NCBI GenBank assembly: GCA_943371625.1
Contig: CALRVN010000026.1
Coordinates: forward strand, 1 to 17,685
Direction of reading: 5' to 3'
DNA from: Hyphomicrobium_A sp943371625
GTDB lineage: Bacteria > Pseudomonadota > Alphaproteobacteria > Rhizobiales > Hyphomicrobiaceae
DNA length: 17,685 bases
The stretch's first letter is position 1. Each line of letters opens with the position of its first letter. Made by a program: the position numbers and the translations under genes. Below the pieces are notes generated by a model. It had not been told where the DNA came from. It saw only the letters and a program-made list of their open reading frames with translations, and searched no databases. Shown piece after piece: positions 1 through 8,111 of this stretch.

Positions 1-846
1 GACGGCGGCAAGCGCACCGTATTTGAAGAGCCGGGCAACCGCGTCATCGTCAAGGACAAGGACCGCCCCGCGCGTATCCGCCACGATGAGGACGATCGCT
101 TCCGTCGCACCTCCCGCGACGTGCGCCGCGAGCGTCGACCCGACGGCGGCAACCTGACCATCGCGCTCCGCCCCGGCGGCATCGAAATCTACACCGAGTT
201 CGACTCCTCCGGACGCCTCATGCGCCGCTATCGCCGCGACCGTAATGGCCGCGAGTGGGGCCTGATCGACAACCGCCGCTTCCGCAACGAGCCGCCGATC
301 ATCATCGGACTGGCGCCACCGCGCTTCAGCCTCCCGCGAGAGCGCTACATCGTCGACTACGATCGCGCTCGCGACGAAGACATCTATGACGCTTTGATGG
401 ACGGTCCCGTCGAAAGGCTTGATCGCGGCTACTCGCTCGACGAGATCCGCTACAATTCCTATCTGCGCGACCGCATGCGCCGCGTCGACTTGGACACCGT
501 CAACTTCGAGTTCGGTGCCTGGGACGTGCCCGACGACCAGTACGGGCGCCTCGAGCGCATCGCCAACATCATCAACCGCATCCTCGATAAGAACCCCGAC
601 GAGGTCTTCCTGATCGAGGGTCACACCGACGCCGTCGGCTCCGAAATCGACAACCTCACCCTGTCGGATCGCCGGGCCGAGGAGGTTGCAATCATCTTGA
701 CGGAAACATTCAACGTGCCGCCCGAGAACCTCGTCACCCAGGGCTACGGCGAGGAGTTCCTCAAGGTCCCGACCGACGGTCCGGAGATCGCCAACCGCCG
801 CTCCGCGGTGCGCCGCATCACGCCGCTCTTGGCACGCGGAAACTGA
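1..846 (+). CDS. OmpA-family peptidoglycan-binding outer-membrane protein (5' end outside window)
   Basis: The reading frame is open from base 1, so the gene starts before the window; 281 codons precede the TGA at 844-846. The visible N-terminal half is rich in Arg and Asp with no clear fold. The last ~115 residues are an OmpA C-terminal domain: a VNFEFG strand, then IEGHTDAVGS and LSDRRAEEV, which carry the Asp and Arg that hold diaminopimelate in this family, then a VTQGYGEE stretch and NRRSAVRRI. The expected role is to tie the outer membrane to peptidoglycan. It is followed within five bases by a strong terminator, so it ends its transcription unit. Domain identity is certain; the role of the N-terminal part is unknown. 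Confidence 0.93.
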   Translation, partial: DGGKRTVFEEPGNRVIVKDKDRPARIRHDEDDRFRRTSRDVRRERRPDGGNLTIALRPGGIEIYTEFDSSGRLMRRYRRDRNGREWGLIDNRRFRNEPPIIIGLAPPRFSLPRERYIVDYDRARDEDIYDALMDGPVERLDRGYSLDEIRYNSYLRDRMRRVDLDTVNFEFGAWDVPDDQYGRLERIANIINRILDKNPDEVFLIEGHTDAVGSEIDNLTLSDRRAEEVAIILTETFNVPPENLVTQGYGEEFLKVPTDGPEIANRRSAVRRITPLLARGN

Positions 847-850
847 TAAG

Positions 851-893
851 TTGCAGCCGCCGCTCCCGGGCGGCGGCTGCAAATCAACTTTTT
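851..893 (+). terminator. Rho-independent terminator after the OmpA gene
   Basis: A perfect 12-bp stem (TTGCAGCCGCCG at 851-862 pairing with 871-882) with an 8-base loop is followed by ATCAACTTTTT. It lies five bases after the OmpA stop codon. Confidence 0.88.
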
Positions 894-1151
894 ACTGGCG
901 CTGCATCGCTGCGCACCGGGAGCGATGGTTGCATCACCCCGCTGGCTAATTGTGCCGAAATTTTCCGATCATTCGAAGCCATTTCACGCCATCGCAAATG
1001 CGATTGAGCGGCGCGGGCGCTCGCGTTGCAGAGCACGATCAATCTTGGAACGGGCATTCGCAGTCACGCCACCATAGAGCGATGAAGGCCGCCCGGCTAA
1101 CGCCCGTTCTGCTATAAGAATCGGCGAATATTCAGCCTAGGGAGGACCACC
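894..1151. other. Intergenic region between the OmpA terminator and hdeD-like gene
   Basis: With the terminator, this makes 305 bases without a gene. I found no convincing ORF or RNA. A TATAAG at 1113-1118 could be a -10 element for the HdeD-like gene, but no good -35 box lies 16-18 bases upstream. The ribosome binding site GGGAGG is at about 1140-1145. Confidence 0.4.
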
Positions 1152-1745
1152 ATGGCTACGCCCCTCACGATTTCTGATCTCGACGCACGCGTCGCCGAAA
1201 CCAAGCAGCTCATCACCGACAAGTGGGGCTGGTTCCTCGCACTCGGCATCGTCCTGCTCGTCGCCGGCCTCGCCGCCATCGCCTTCCCGCTGCTGTCGGG
1301 CATTGCCGCCAAGGTCGTACTCGGCTGGCTGTTCCTCATCGGCGGCGTGATGATGATCGTTCACGCCTTCCAGGCTCCCGGCTGGAGCGGCTTCCTCTGG
1401 GAGCTGCTGATCGGCCTCCTTTACGTGTTCGTCGGCGGCTATCTCGCCTTCTTCCCGCTCGCCGGCCTCCTTACCCTCACCATCGTCATCGCCGCCCTGT
1501 TCATCGCCGAGGGCGTGTTTGAGACCATCATGGCCTTCCGCGTTCGTCCCCACGACGGCTGGATCTGGCTGCTCCTCAGCGGCATCGCGGCTCTGGCCGT
1601 CGGTGTCATCATCGCGATGGGCCTGCCGGAATCTTCGATCTGGGCGCTCGGATTGCTGGTCGGCATCAACCTTCTATTCTCAGGTTGGAGTTATATTTTC
1701 CTCGCGCTGGCGGGACGGCGTGCACACGAGGAGGCACGGGCTTAG
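1152..1745 (+). CDS. HdeD-family (DUF308) inner-membrane protein
   Basis: A 197-residue protein made almost entirely of paired hydrophobic helices, about six membrane segments (roughly residues 26-47, 52-73, 80-100, 104-126, 134-155, 159-186). Gly-rich turns such as LLVAGLAAIAFPLLSG, and the repeated three-hairpin layout, are typical of the HdeD/DUF308 family, which in E. coli is tied to acid resistance. The molecular activity is not known. The N-terminal 25 residues and the C-terminal RRAHEEARA tail are soluble and charged. The ATG has a strong GGGAGG seven bases upstream. The next gene starts 43 bases downstream on the same strand, so the two may be co-transcribed up to the terminator at 2144. 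Confidence 0.87.
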   Translation: MATPLTISDLDARVAETKQLITDKWGWFLALGIVLLVAGLAAIAFPLLSGIAAKVVLGWLFLIGGVMMIVHAFQAPGWSGFLWELLIGLLYVFVGGYLAFFPLAGLLTLTIVIAALFIAEGVFETIMAFRVRPHDGWIWLLLSGIAALAVGVIIAMGLPESSIWALGLLVGINLLFSGWSYIFLALAGRRAHEEARA

Positions 1746-1788
1746 TCGCTCGCTGACCCCGGTGCTCTGGGGTCTAGTGGGGAATTCA

Positions 1789-2118
1789 ATGGAAAAGCTG
1801 GCGATGTTTCCGGTGATTGCGCTTGGCGCCGGTCTGGCCCTCAACGCTCTGACCTTTGGTGGTCCGGACGCGCAGGCCCAGGCTCAGCAGGTATCTCAGC
1901 GGGTGGCCGAAGCGCAGGTGGCCAACGACGAGGTTCCGCCCGACATCATCGCCGTGCAGATCCGCAAGCAGGGTTATGAGTGCAAGAACCCATCGAAGGC
2001 CAAGCGCGACGCGGATGCCTCGCGCCCTGACCTTCCGGTGTGGATCCTAACCTGCGAGAACGCCACCTATCGCGTACGCCTCGTCGGCAACATGGCGGAC
2101 CGCATCGACCGGATGTGA
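1789..2118 (+). CDS. Small exported protein of unknown function
   Basis: 109 residues. I start it at the ATG preceded by GTGGGG, not at the much longer upstream frame, which overlaps the HdeD-like gene. Residues 1-32 form a typical Sec signal peptide: Lys3, a hydrophobic core FPVIALGAGLALNALTFG, and an AQA cleavage region. The mature part is about 75 residues with the phrase EVPPDIIAVQIRKQGYECK, and later WILTCENATYRVRLVG. The two cysteines (GYECK and LTCEN) probably form a disulfide, and the second half looks like a small beta domain. I do not recognise a named family. A strong terminator follows 25 bases after the stop. Confidence 0.78.
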   Translation: MEKLAMFPVIALGAGLALNALTFGGPDAQAQAQQVSQRVAEAQVANDEVPPDIIAVQIRKQGYECKNPSKAKRDADASRPDLPVWILTCENATYRVRLVGNMADRIDRM

Positions 2119-2143
2119 CCGCCTAGCGTACGCCTGGAACGAC

Positions 2144-2172
2144 AAAGGCGGGGCCAAAGCCCCGCCTTTTTA
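2144..2172 (+). terminator. Rho-independent terminator after the small exported protein
   Basis: An 11-bp stem AAAGGCGGGGC (2144-2154) pairs with GCCCCGCCTTT (2159-2169) around a CAAA loop, ending in TTTTT (2167-2171). Because of the flanking A and T runs it could also act on the minus strand, behind the GlcG-like gene. Confidence 0.9.
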
Positions 2173-2317
2173 CTTTCGCCTCGGTCGCTGATGCAGGGCT
2201 TCGCCCCTTGGGAGCGGCAGCCAAGCGCCAAAGGCGCCCGCGCCCAGTGGCGCGGCTATCCACTCGCGCCAACCCCAGCCGCATACAAAGCTTCTGGCCG
2301 CTGGTGTCACCCTGGAA

Positions 2318-2752
2318 TCAAGTTCTCCAAGGATGCGCCGGCAGCTCGCTGACGCCGACGACCTTGGCGCCGGCCGCGGCAACCTTGTGGTCGTTCTCGA
2401 CCGAGCTTCCTGACACGCCGATGGCGCCGACCAGCACGCCTTCGTCATCGACGATCGGCAGACCGCCTGGAAACGTAATCAGGCCCTCGTTGGAATGCTC
2501 GATGCCATAGAGCGATTTGCCCGGCTGCGAGAGCTTGCCGATCTCACCCGTCGGCATGCCGAAGAACACCGACGTCTTCGCCTTCTTGATCGCGATGTCG
2601 ATCGAGCCCACCCAGGCATCGTCCATGCGCACGAATGCCTTGAGGTTGGCGCCGCTGTCGACCACGGCGATACACATCTGGGTCTTGAGCTTTATCGCTT
2701 CTTTTTGCGCTGCCTTGATGGCTGCAAGGGCGCTTTCCATAGTTACGTGCAT
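2318..2752 (-). CDS. GlcG/HbpS-family (DUF336) protein
   Basis: 144 residues covering the whole small domain of this family. Marks include MESALAAIKAAQKEA at the N-terminus, CIAVVDSGANLKAFVRMD, the SIDIAIKKAKTSVFFG helix, and FPGGLPIVDDEGVLVGAIGVSG followed by a C-terminal helix. Members bind haem or small ligands (HbpS of Streptomyces), or are encoded beside glycolate oxidase (GlcG); function varies and cannot be assigned here. No glycolate genes are visible nearby. No signal peptide is present, so it is cytoplasmic. The chosen ATG has GGAG eight bases upstream; an internal Met at residue 5 is a less likely start. Confidence 0.87.
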   Translation of the reverse strand: MHVTMESALAAIKAAQKEAIKLKTQMCIAVVDSGANLKAFVRMDDAWVGSIDIAIKKAKTSVFFGMPTGEIGKLSQPGKSLYGIEHSNEGLITFPGGLPIVDDEGVLVGAIGVSGSSVENDHKVAAAGAKVVGVSELPAHPWRT

Positions 2753-2891
2753 CGATCATCTCCGGTTCGGGGGTGTTTTGGTCAACAGGCGAAATGTATA
2801 GCGGCGCCACGCTCGCAGAAGCGGGTAAACGACTGCCCCATTGCCGCACCACAATTAGTGCTTCTTAGGCTTCACAACCGCCCGCACCCGC

Positions 2892-4883
2892 TTACCGTTC
2901 CGGAGATGCGCTGCTCACGAGTGGGCCCTTGTGGGCCTCTGCATCCGCGACGTAGGCACTCAGGAAGGGCTTCAGCTTGGCGCCAACAATCCCCTCGCCG
3001 CATCGACTCAGGTGATCGGCATCCCGATACATGACGCAATCCCCCTGCAGCAGGGAATTCTCGCTGAACCCAAGCACGCGTCCGAGCGCAAGGAAGCCGA
3101 ACCGCGGTCGCGACTTCGCGTGCACACGCTCCAGTTCGGCGTCAAGCTCGGCGAACGCCTTGATGGCAACAGGGTTCAACTTGAACCCCTCTTTCGCCAT
3201 CCCCGCGAAGTTGCTGAGGTTGGCACGTGCCTCGACGAACGGGCCGAGCCACACGACTGGAGCGAAACCGGCGAGTTTGTTCAGGTAGTCGCCAACCTGC
3301 CCGATGGCACTGCGGTCTATGCTGCGCGAGCGCCTGGGTTTGAACGCGTCACCGCTGTCGACTCGGCCTTGCTCATCGCGGATCAAATACGATCCCGACT
3401 GATGATAAAAGATGATACCGATCCGCCCTGCGTTGCGGACGAGAAGCTCATCGAAGGCCGTATAGTAGCAATCTTGTGTAGCCTTCGGGCGGCAGCCTGG
3501 ACCGGAGACGCCGACAAGGAACGGTGTCAAACGAGCCTGAGCAAGCGCGTTGTACATGTTCATGGCGTGGGAATCGCCAAGGACCACGGTTGCGGTTCCG
3601 TGCTCGGCCGCACAGCGCCGGAACCGCTCTTCGAAGTCCTCGTCGATCACGCGAGACCAGAAGTTGCAGCGGCTATCGTCGACCATGTCTTCCAGCAACG
3701 TCGACGTCCGCGCGCTAGCAACGAGCTTGTAAGCGCCAGCTTCCTCCGGGGTCAGACGCGTGGCGATGTAGAGCTGCTCATAGCCGGACGTCAGATGTCC
3801 ACCGATAGCAACCACGCCTAAGGCGAGCACAGCGAACGAGCTGGACGTTACGAGAAACCGTCGCCCAACCAGCTGGCGATTGCGAAACGGCTGCTCGACG
3901 AATTTCCACGTCAGGGCAGCGAAAATGAAAGCGAAGACGGACAGCGCGAGAAAAATCCCGACGTTTTTGTCATGGAATCCTGACAGACGCGCAAAGGCAA
4001 ATAGCGGCTGGTGCCACAAATAGGCGCTGTAGCTTACGAGGCCCAGAGCCACCAGGATGCGCGAAGCCAAGATGCTGCCGACTACGGTCCCAGGAGCTGC
4101 AAAGACGATGATCAACACGGAGCCGAACACCGGTGCCAGTGCATAGACTCCCGGATAAGGCACGTTGTGATAGCTCAACACGGCAACTGCGATGAGCGCT
4201 AGACCGCTGACGCTCGCAATTTCAGCGGTGCTGCGAGAAACGGAAACACCCTGACGAAAGCACAGCGGAACGAGCGCGCCGACGAGCAGCTCCCAAATCC
4301 TCGTGTGCACCAGGTAGAAGCTCGCCGTTGGCGCGTACAACGCACCCCACTGCGACAGGGCAAAGCTGATGACCGCGATGCCGGCAATGGCTGGGACAAT
4401 CCAGCTACGAGCGAACCGCAGGATCGCCAACAGCGCTATCGGAAAGACGAGATAGTACTGTTCCTCCACCGCCAAACTCCAGGTGTGGAGCAGCGGCTTC
4501 AATTCGTTGGCCCGCGCGAAATAACCGCTGTCTTGCCAGAAGAAGACATTCGACACGAAACCGAGCGTTGCCAGAACGCTGCCGCAGAAGTCACTGAATT
4601 GGTGAGGCAGCATCAAAGCCCAGGCGAACGGGGCCGATACGACGGTGACAAGGAGGAGAGCGGGTAATATTCGACGCGCACGCCGCTCATAGAAATCAAC
4701 GAGCGTGAAAGTGCCTGCATCCAGCTGGGAGAGAATGCTCGACGTAATCAGATAGCCACTGATGACGAAAAAAACGTCGACGCCGACAAACCCGCCGGAA
4801 CACCAAGCGAGGTCCGCATGGAACAGAATGACGGGCACGACGGCCGCGGCCCGAAGACCGTCGATTACAGGCAAATAACGCAT
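2892..4883 (-). CDS. Acyltransferase-3 / SGNH O-acetyltransferase (OafA/YrhL-like)
   Basis: 663 residues in two parts. Residues 1 to about 365 are an acyltransferase-3 membrane domain of about ten helices: IDGLRAAAVVPVILFHADLAW (catalytic-type His22), GVDVFFVISGYLI, RRARRILPAL, and HTWSLAVEEQYYLVFP near 133. Residues about 385-663 are a periplasmic SGNH domain with GDSH at 436-439 and D621/H624 in DADHLSRCG. Proteins of this build move acetyl groups across the inner membrane and put them on LPS O-antigen or other surface glycans. The acceptor is not known. Sampled 60-base lines have about 48-52% GC in places, against about 65-77% in nearby core genes, which suggests horizontal acquisition. 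The ribosome binding site is weak. Confidence 0.92.
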   Translation of the reverse strand: MRYLPVIDGLRAAAVVPVILFHADLAWCSGGFVGVDVFFVISGYLITSSILSQLDAGTFTLVDFYERRARRILPALLLVTVVSAPFAWALMLPHQFSDFCGSVLATLGFVSNVFFWQDSGYFARANELKPLLHTWSLAVEEQYYLVFPIALLAILRFARSWIVPAIAGIAVISFALSQWGALYAPTASFYLVHTRIWELLVGALVPLCFRQGVSVSRSTAEIASVSGLALIAVAVLSYHNVPYPGVYALAPVFGSVLIIVFAAPGTVVGSILASRILVALGLVSYSAYLWHQPLFAFARLSGFHDKNVGIFLALSVFAFIFAALTWKFVEQPFRNRQLVGRRFLVTSSSFAVLALGVVAIGGHLTSGYEQLYIATRLTPEEAGAYKLVASARTSTLLEDMVDDSRCNFWSRVIDEDFEERFRRCAAEHGTATVVLGDSHAMNMYNALAQARLTPFLVGVSGPGCRPKATQDCYYTAFDELLVRNAGRIGIIFYHQSGSYLIRDEQGRVDSGDAFKPRRSRSIDRSAIGQVGDYLNKLAGFAPVVWLGPFVEARANLSNFAGMAKEGFKLNPVAIKAFAELDAELERVHAKSRPRFGFLALGRVLGFSENSLLQGDCVMYRDADHLSRCGEGIVGAKLKPFLSAYVADAEAHKGPLVSSASPER

Positions 4884-5034
4884 GTCAGCGAGCGTATGCG
4901 ATCAAAAACGCCCGCAGCACGCACAACTTTGGCCAACGTTCAGAAGACCAGTGAACTGTGTTCTGGGGAGCACACAAGCGCCCCATCGAAGCAGCGCTTG
5001 CCAGCAACCCGATAGGGGACGACAGAGGCAGCCC

Positions 5035-6069
5035 TCAGGCGGCCTTTTCGAGCTGCTCGTTCCACTTGCCGAGAGCCGCAAGCGAGTTCATGCGCGCGCG
5101 ATGCGCAAATGCCCGCTGCCCGGCGGCGACGTTCTCGCTCTTGCCGCCCCACGCCTTGAGGGCCGCGGCCTGCAGCGCGCGCCCGTAGGAGAAGGTGACG
5201 TTCCACGGCAGGTTGCCGATCTGGTTGATCAGCGACAGGTTCTCCGTCGCCTGCGCATCTGACTGACCGCCGGATAGGAACGCGATGCCGGGCACCGATG
5301 CCGGCGTCGTCGCCTTGAGGCACTTCACCGTCAGCTCGGCGACCTGCTGCGCGCTCGCCTGCTTCGGGCACTTCTGGCCCGCAATGATCATGTTCGGCTT
5401 CAGCACGATGCCTTCGAGCGCCACGCGTGCATCATAGAGTTCGCGGAACACGGTGCGCTGCGTACACTCGGTGACCTCGTAGCAGCGCTCGATCGTGTGG
5501 CCGGCGTGCGCGCCGTCCATCAGCACTTCCGGCTCGACGATCGGCACGATCCCGGCTTCCTGGCACAGCGCGGCATAGCGAGCAAGAGCGTGTGCGTTGG
5601 CCTTGATGCAGTTCCAAGACGGTAGCTCGTCGGTGATGGTGATGACCGCGCGCCACTTGGCAAAGCGCGCACCCAGCTTGTGGTACTCGGCCAGCCGCTC
5701 GCGCAGCCCGTCTAGGCCCTCGGTCACCGTCTCGATCTTGGCATTGGGACCCGGCAGCGCCTTCGCGCCGGTATCGACCTTGATGCCGGGAATGGAGTCG
5801 GAGGCCTTCATCACGTCGACGAGCGTGGTGCCGTCCTTGGCCTTCTGGCGGATCGTCTCGTCATAGAGGATGACCCCGGAAACGTAGTTCTTCATCGCGT
5901 CGTTGGCGCGGAACAGCATCTCGCGATAGTCGCGGCGCGTGTCGTCGGTTGAGGTGACGCCGATGGAATCGAAGCGCTTCTTGATCGTCCCGGAGCTTTC
6001 GTCTGCCGCCAGGATGCCCTTGCCGGGAGCAACGAGCGCTTCAGCGATTTTCGCAAGCTCTTCAGTCAT
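5035..6069 (-). CDS. Class I fructose-bisphosphate aldolase
   Basis: 344 residues, full length for the eukaryote-like class I family. It interconverts fructose 1,6-bisphosphate with dihydroxyacetone phosphate and glyceraldehyde 3-phosphate through a Schiff base, without metal. Visible active-site elements are GILAADES (Asp23), KWRAVI (Lys138), IVEPEVL (Glu179/Glu181), the Schiff-base lysine Lys224 in GIVLKPNM, and FLSGGQSD near 265. The ATG has GAGGA upstream at good spacing. It lies 197 bases downstream of the CYTH gene on the same strand and probably has its own promoter. The gene is called fda or fbaB in different organisms, so I leave the symbol open. Confidence 0.96.
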   Translation of the reverse strand: MTEELAKIAEALVAPGKGILAADESSGTIKKRFDSIGVTSTDDTRRDYREMLFRANDAMKNYVSGVILYDETIRQKAKDGTTLVDVMKASDSIPGIKVDTGAKALPGPNAKIETVTEGLDGLRERLAEYHKLGARFAKWRAVITITDELPSWNCIKANAHALARYAALCQEAGIVPIVEPEVLMDGAHAGHTIERCYEVTECTQRTVFRELYDARVALEGIVLKPNMIIAGQKCPKQASAQQVAELTVKCLKATTPASVPGIAFLSGGQSDAQATENLSLINQIGNLPWNVTFSYGRALQAAALKAWGGKSENVAAGQRAFAHRARMNSLAALGKWNEQLEKAA

Positions 6070-6266
6070 GAAAGTCCTCGCATCGAAAGGGCGGCCAGAT
6101 TTGCTGCAGAGCCATTACCGCCAAATCGGCTTCTAAACCAGCCCCCGGGGGCGGGCCGCGGCTTTCCGCAGGGTGAAAAAATGCCATCGTCCGGGTCTGG
6201 GCATAAATGCTGTGAACGTGCCCATGGTGGCGCTCGCGGGAATTGATCCCCTGGGTCCGTCGCTGA

Positions 6267-6851
6267 TCAGAACAGCCGCCGCTGCAGGAATTCGGCGTAG
6301 CTCTCGTTGGCCGCATCGCTGAGGCCCGCCTTCGCGAGCACGTCGGCGGCGACGGCCGCGTCCGGCGTCTCGATCGAAATCGTGTGCAGCTTGTCGTCGC
6401 CGATACGCAGTTTGCAGAACTCCGCCTCGCAGTTGCCGAGGTCGTACAGGCGGCGCTCCTTCTCCACCTCGACGGTGGCAAGTGCGTGCTGCCCCGCAAC
6501 CAGCGCCATCAGCGCGCCCACTGTCAGCGCCCCGCGATCTCCGATCTCGATGTCGAGCCCCAGTGGCGGCAACACCAGACTTTCGATGTCGTCGACGGAC
6601 ACGGGAAATTCAGCGCTCAGCGTCCTCTCCCATTGCTCGAGCAGCTGCTGGCGACCACGCAGCAGCTTCACCTCGAGCTTCCCCTCTCGCAGCTTGACGT
6701 TCGACTCTATGTTGAGCCGCGTCACGATATAGGTCTCTCGCCGCGTAGGATGCTTCTTTCCCTCGCCGAGCGCGTCGAAGCGGTCGCGGATACTCTTGAG
6801 GTCGTCGCCGAACTGGCGGAATTCGTAGCGCGGCACATCGGCGAACTTCAT
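6267..6851 (-). CDS. CYTH-like (triphosphate tunnel) domain protein
   Basis: 194 residues. The pattern of alternating charged beta strands fits a CYTH/TTM tunnel: ETYIVTRLNIESNVKLREG, KLEVKLLRG, ATVEVEKERRLY, EFCKLRIG and HTISIET. Canonical CYTH enzymes (thiamine triphosphatase, adenylate cyclase type IV, inorganic triphosphatase) begin with ExExK; here the equivalent N-terminal strand reads RYEFRQF, so the motif is incomplete. Either it acts on a different substrate or it is a non-catalytic relative. It follows the ketobutyrate ligase by 23 bases with an excellent GGGAGGGG ribosome site, so it is probably the last gene of that operon. The family assignment is by pattern only. Confidence 0.62.
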   Translation of the reverse strand: MKFADVPRYEFRQFGDDLKSIRDRFDALGEGKKHPTRRETYIVTRLNIESNVKLREGKLEVKLLRGRQQLLEQWERTLSAEFPVSVDDIESLVLPPLGLDIEIGDRGALTVGALMALVAGQHALATVEVEKERRLYDLGNCEAEFCKLRIGDDKLHTISIETPDAAVAADVLAKAGLSDAANESYAEFLQRRLF

Positions 6852-6874
6852 TTTCCCCTCCCTCGTATTTGCGA

Positions 6875-8095
6875 TCAGCTGAACTGCGCCAGCGCTGCCA
6901 GTGCTTCGTCGATGTCGGCGGTGGTGTGATCCGCGCTGATCTGGAAGCGGATCTCGTCCTCTCCACGCGGCACCACCGGATAGGCGAGCCCGGTCGCGAG
7001 TATGCCGCTCTCCCGCAGATGGCGCACCAGGGCAGCGGTGCGGGCCGTATCGCGCACCAACAGCGGCGCCACCGGATGCTCCCCTTCCACCGTCTCCAGG
7101 CCGAGCTTGCGCAGGCCATCCCGAAAGCGCTGCGTCATCGCCCGCAGATGCGCCAACAGCGCCCGACCTTCCTGGCTGTCCACGCGATCGACGGCGACGC
7201 GCGCGGCCTCCGCTTCTCCCGGCGTGATCGGGTTCGAGTAGATGTAGAACGGCGACGTCTCGCGCAAGTATGAGATCATCGATCGCGTGGCGGTCACATA
7301 GCCTCCGTTGACGCCGAACGCCTTGCCGAGCGTCCCGATCAGCACGTCGACCTGAGCACCCACAACCTCTTCGGTGCCGCGGCCCGTCTCACCGAAACCG
7401 CCCACGCCGTGAGAATCGTCCGCGACGACAATCACGCCCTCGGCATAGAGCGGATCGAACTGCTTCGCGATGCGCATGATCTCGTCGAGCCGGGCATGAT
7501 CGCCGCGCATGCTGAATACGCCGTCGGTCACGACGACCGCACGCTGGCATCTGTCCGTGAATGTCGCCAGATGGCGCGTCAGCTCGTCGAAGTCGAGATG
7601 CTTGTAGATGCGCTTTTCTGCCGGCCGCGATAGCGAAATCGCATTGATGATTGAGTTGTGATTGAGCTCGTCACTGATGACGACCGTCTGCGCCGAGACC
7701 AGCGCCGGGATTACACCCATCACCGTAGCGTAGGCCGAGCTGAACAGCATCGCCGCCTCGCGGCCGTGAAACGCCGCCAGCCGGTCCTCCAGCTTCACGT
7801 GCGGCGCCCACGTGCCGGAGATGAAACGCACCGCGCCCGGTCCGACACCGTACCGCCGAACGGCCTCCTCCTCCGCTTCCATTACCCGTGTCGCGAATGA
7901 CATGCCGAGGTAGCTGTTAGAGTTCATGCGCAGGAACGGGCGATTGCCGTGCCCCTCGATCAGGAAGCGCGGTCCCTTCTCGCCGACCGGGTCGACAATC
8001 CCGGTGGTGACCGCCTCTGCGCCCTTGATCCTGCCGGAAGCTTGCAGTTCAGCCAGCTTCTCTTCCAGCACCGGGGTCAGTTTCTCGATCGGCAT
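6875..8095 (-). CDS. kbl: 2-amino-3-ketobutyrate CoA ligase (glycine C-acetyltransferase)
   Basis: 406-residue fold-type I PLP enzyme of the alpha-oxoamine synthase family. Seen: NSNSYLGM near 58, VRFISGTWAPH near 89, SDELNHNSII (141-150), ADDSHGVGGFG (225-235, PLP-binding Asp and His), and the Schiff-base lysine Lys258 in GTLGKAFG. The C-terminal TGLAYPVVPRGEDEIRFQIS matches Kbl better than BioF or HemA. It cleaves 2-amino-3-ketobutyrate with CoA to glycine and acetyl-CoA, the second step of threonine breakdown. The gene for the first step ends 16 bases upstream, which supports this choice over other family members. GGAGG precedes the ATG. Confidence 0.87.
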   Translation of the reverse strand: MPIEKLTPVLEEKLAELQASGRIKGAEAVTTGIVDPVGEKGPRFLIEGHGNRPFLRMNSNSYLGMSFATRVMEAEEEAVRRYGVGPGAVRFISGTWAPHVKLEDRLAAFHGREAAMLFSSAYATVMGVIPALVSAQTVVISDELNHNSIINAISLSRPAEKRIYKHLDFDELTRHLATFTDRCQRAVVVTDGVFSMRGDHARLDEIMRIAKQFDPLYAEGVIVVADDSHGVGGFGETGRGTEEVVGAQVDVLIGTLGKAFGVNGGYVTATRSMISYLRETSPFYIYSNPITPGEAEAARVAVDRVDSQEGRALLAHLRAMTQRFRDGLRKLGLETVEGEHPVAPLLVRDTARTAALVRHLRESGILATGLAYPVVPRGEDEIRFQISADHTTADIDEALAALAQFS

Positions 8096-8111
8096 GACGA
8101 CCTCCGGGACG

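Noticed and set aside
2931..3821. 296-codon plus-strand open frame
   Set aside because: Antisense to the SGNH half of the acyltransferase, which carries clear catalytic motifs.
6875..8095. Reading the PLP enzyme as BioF or HemA
   Set aside because: The C-terminal YPVVPRGEDEIR motif and the adjacent threonine dehydrogenase favour Kbl; no biotin or haem genes are near.
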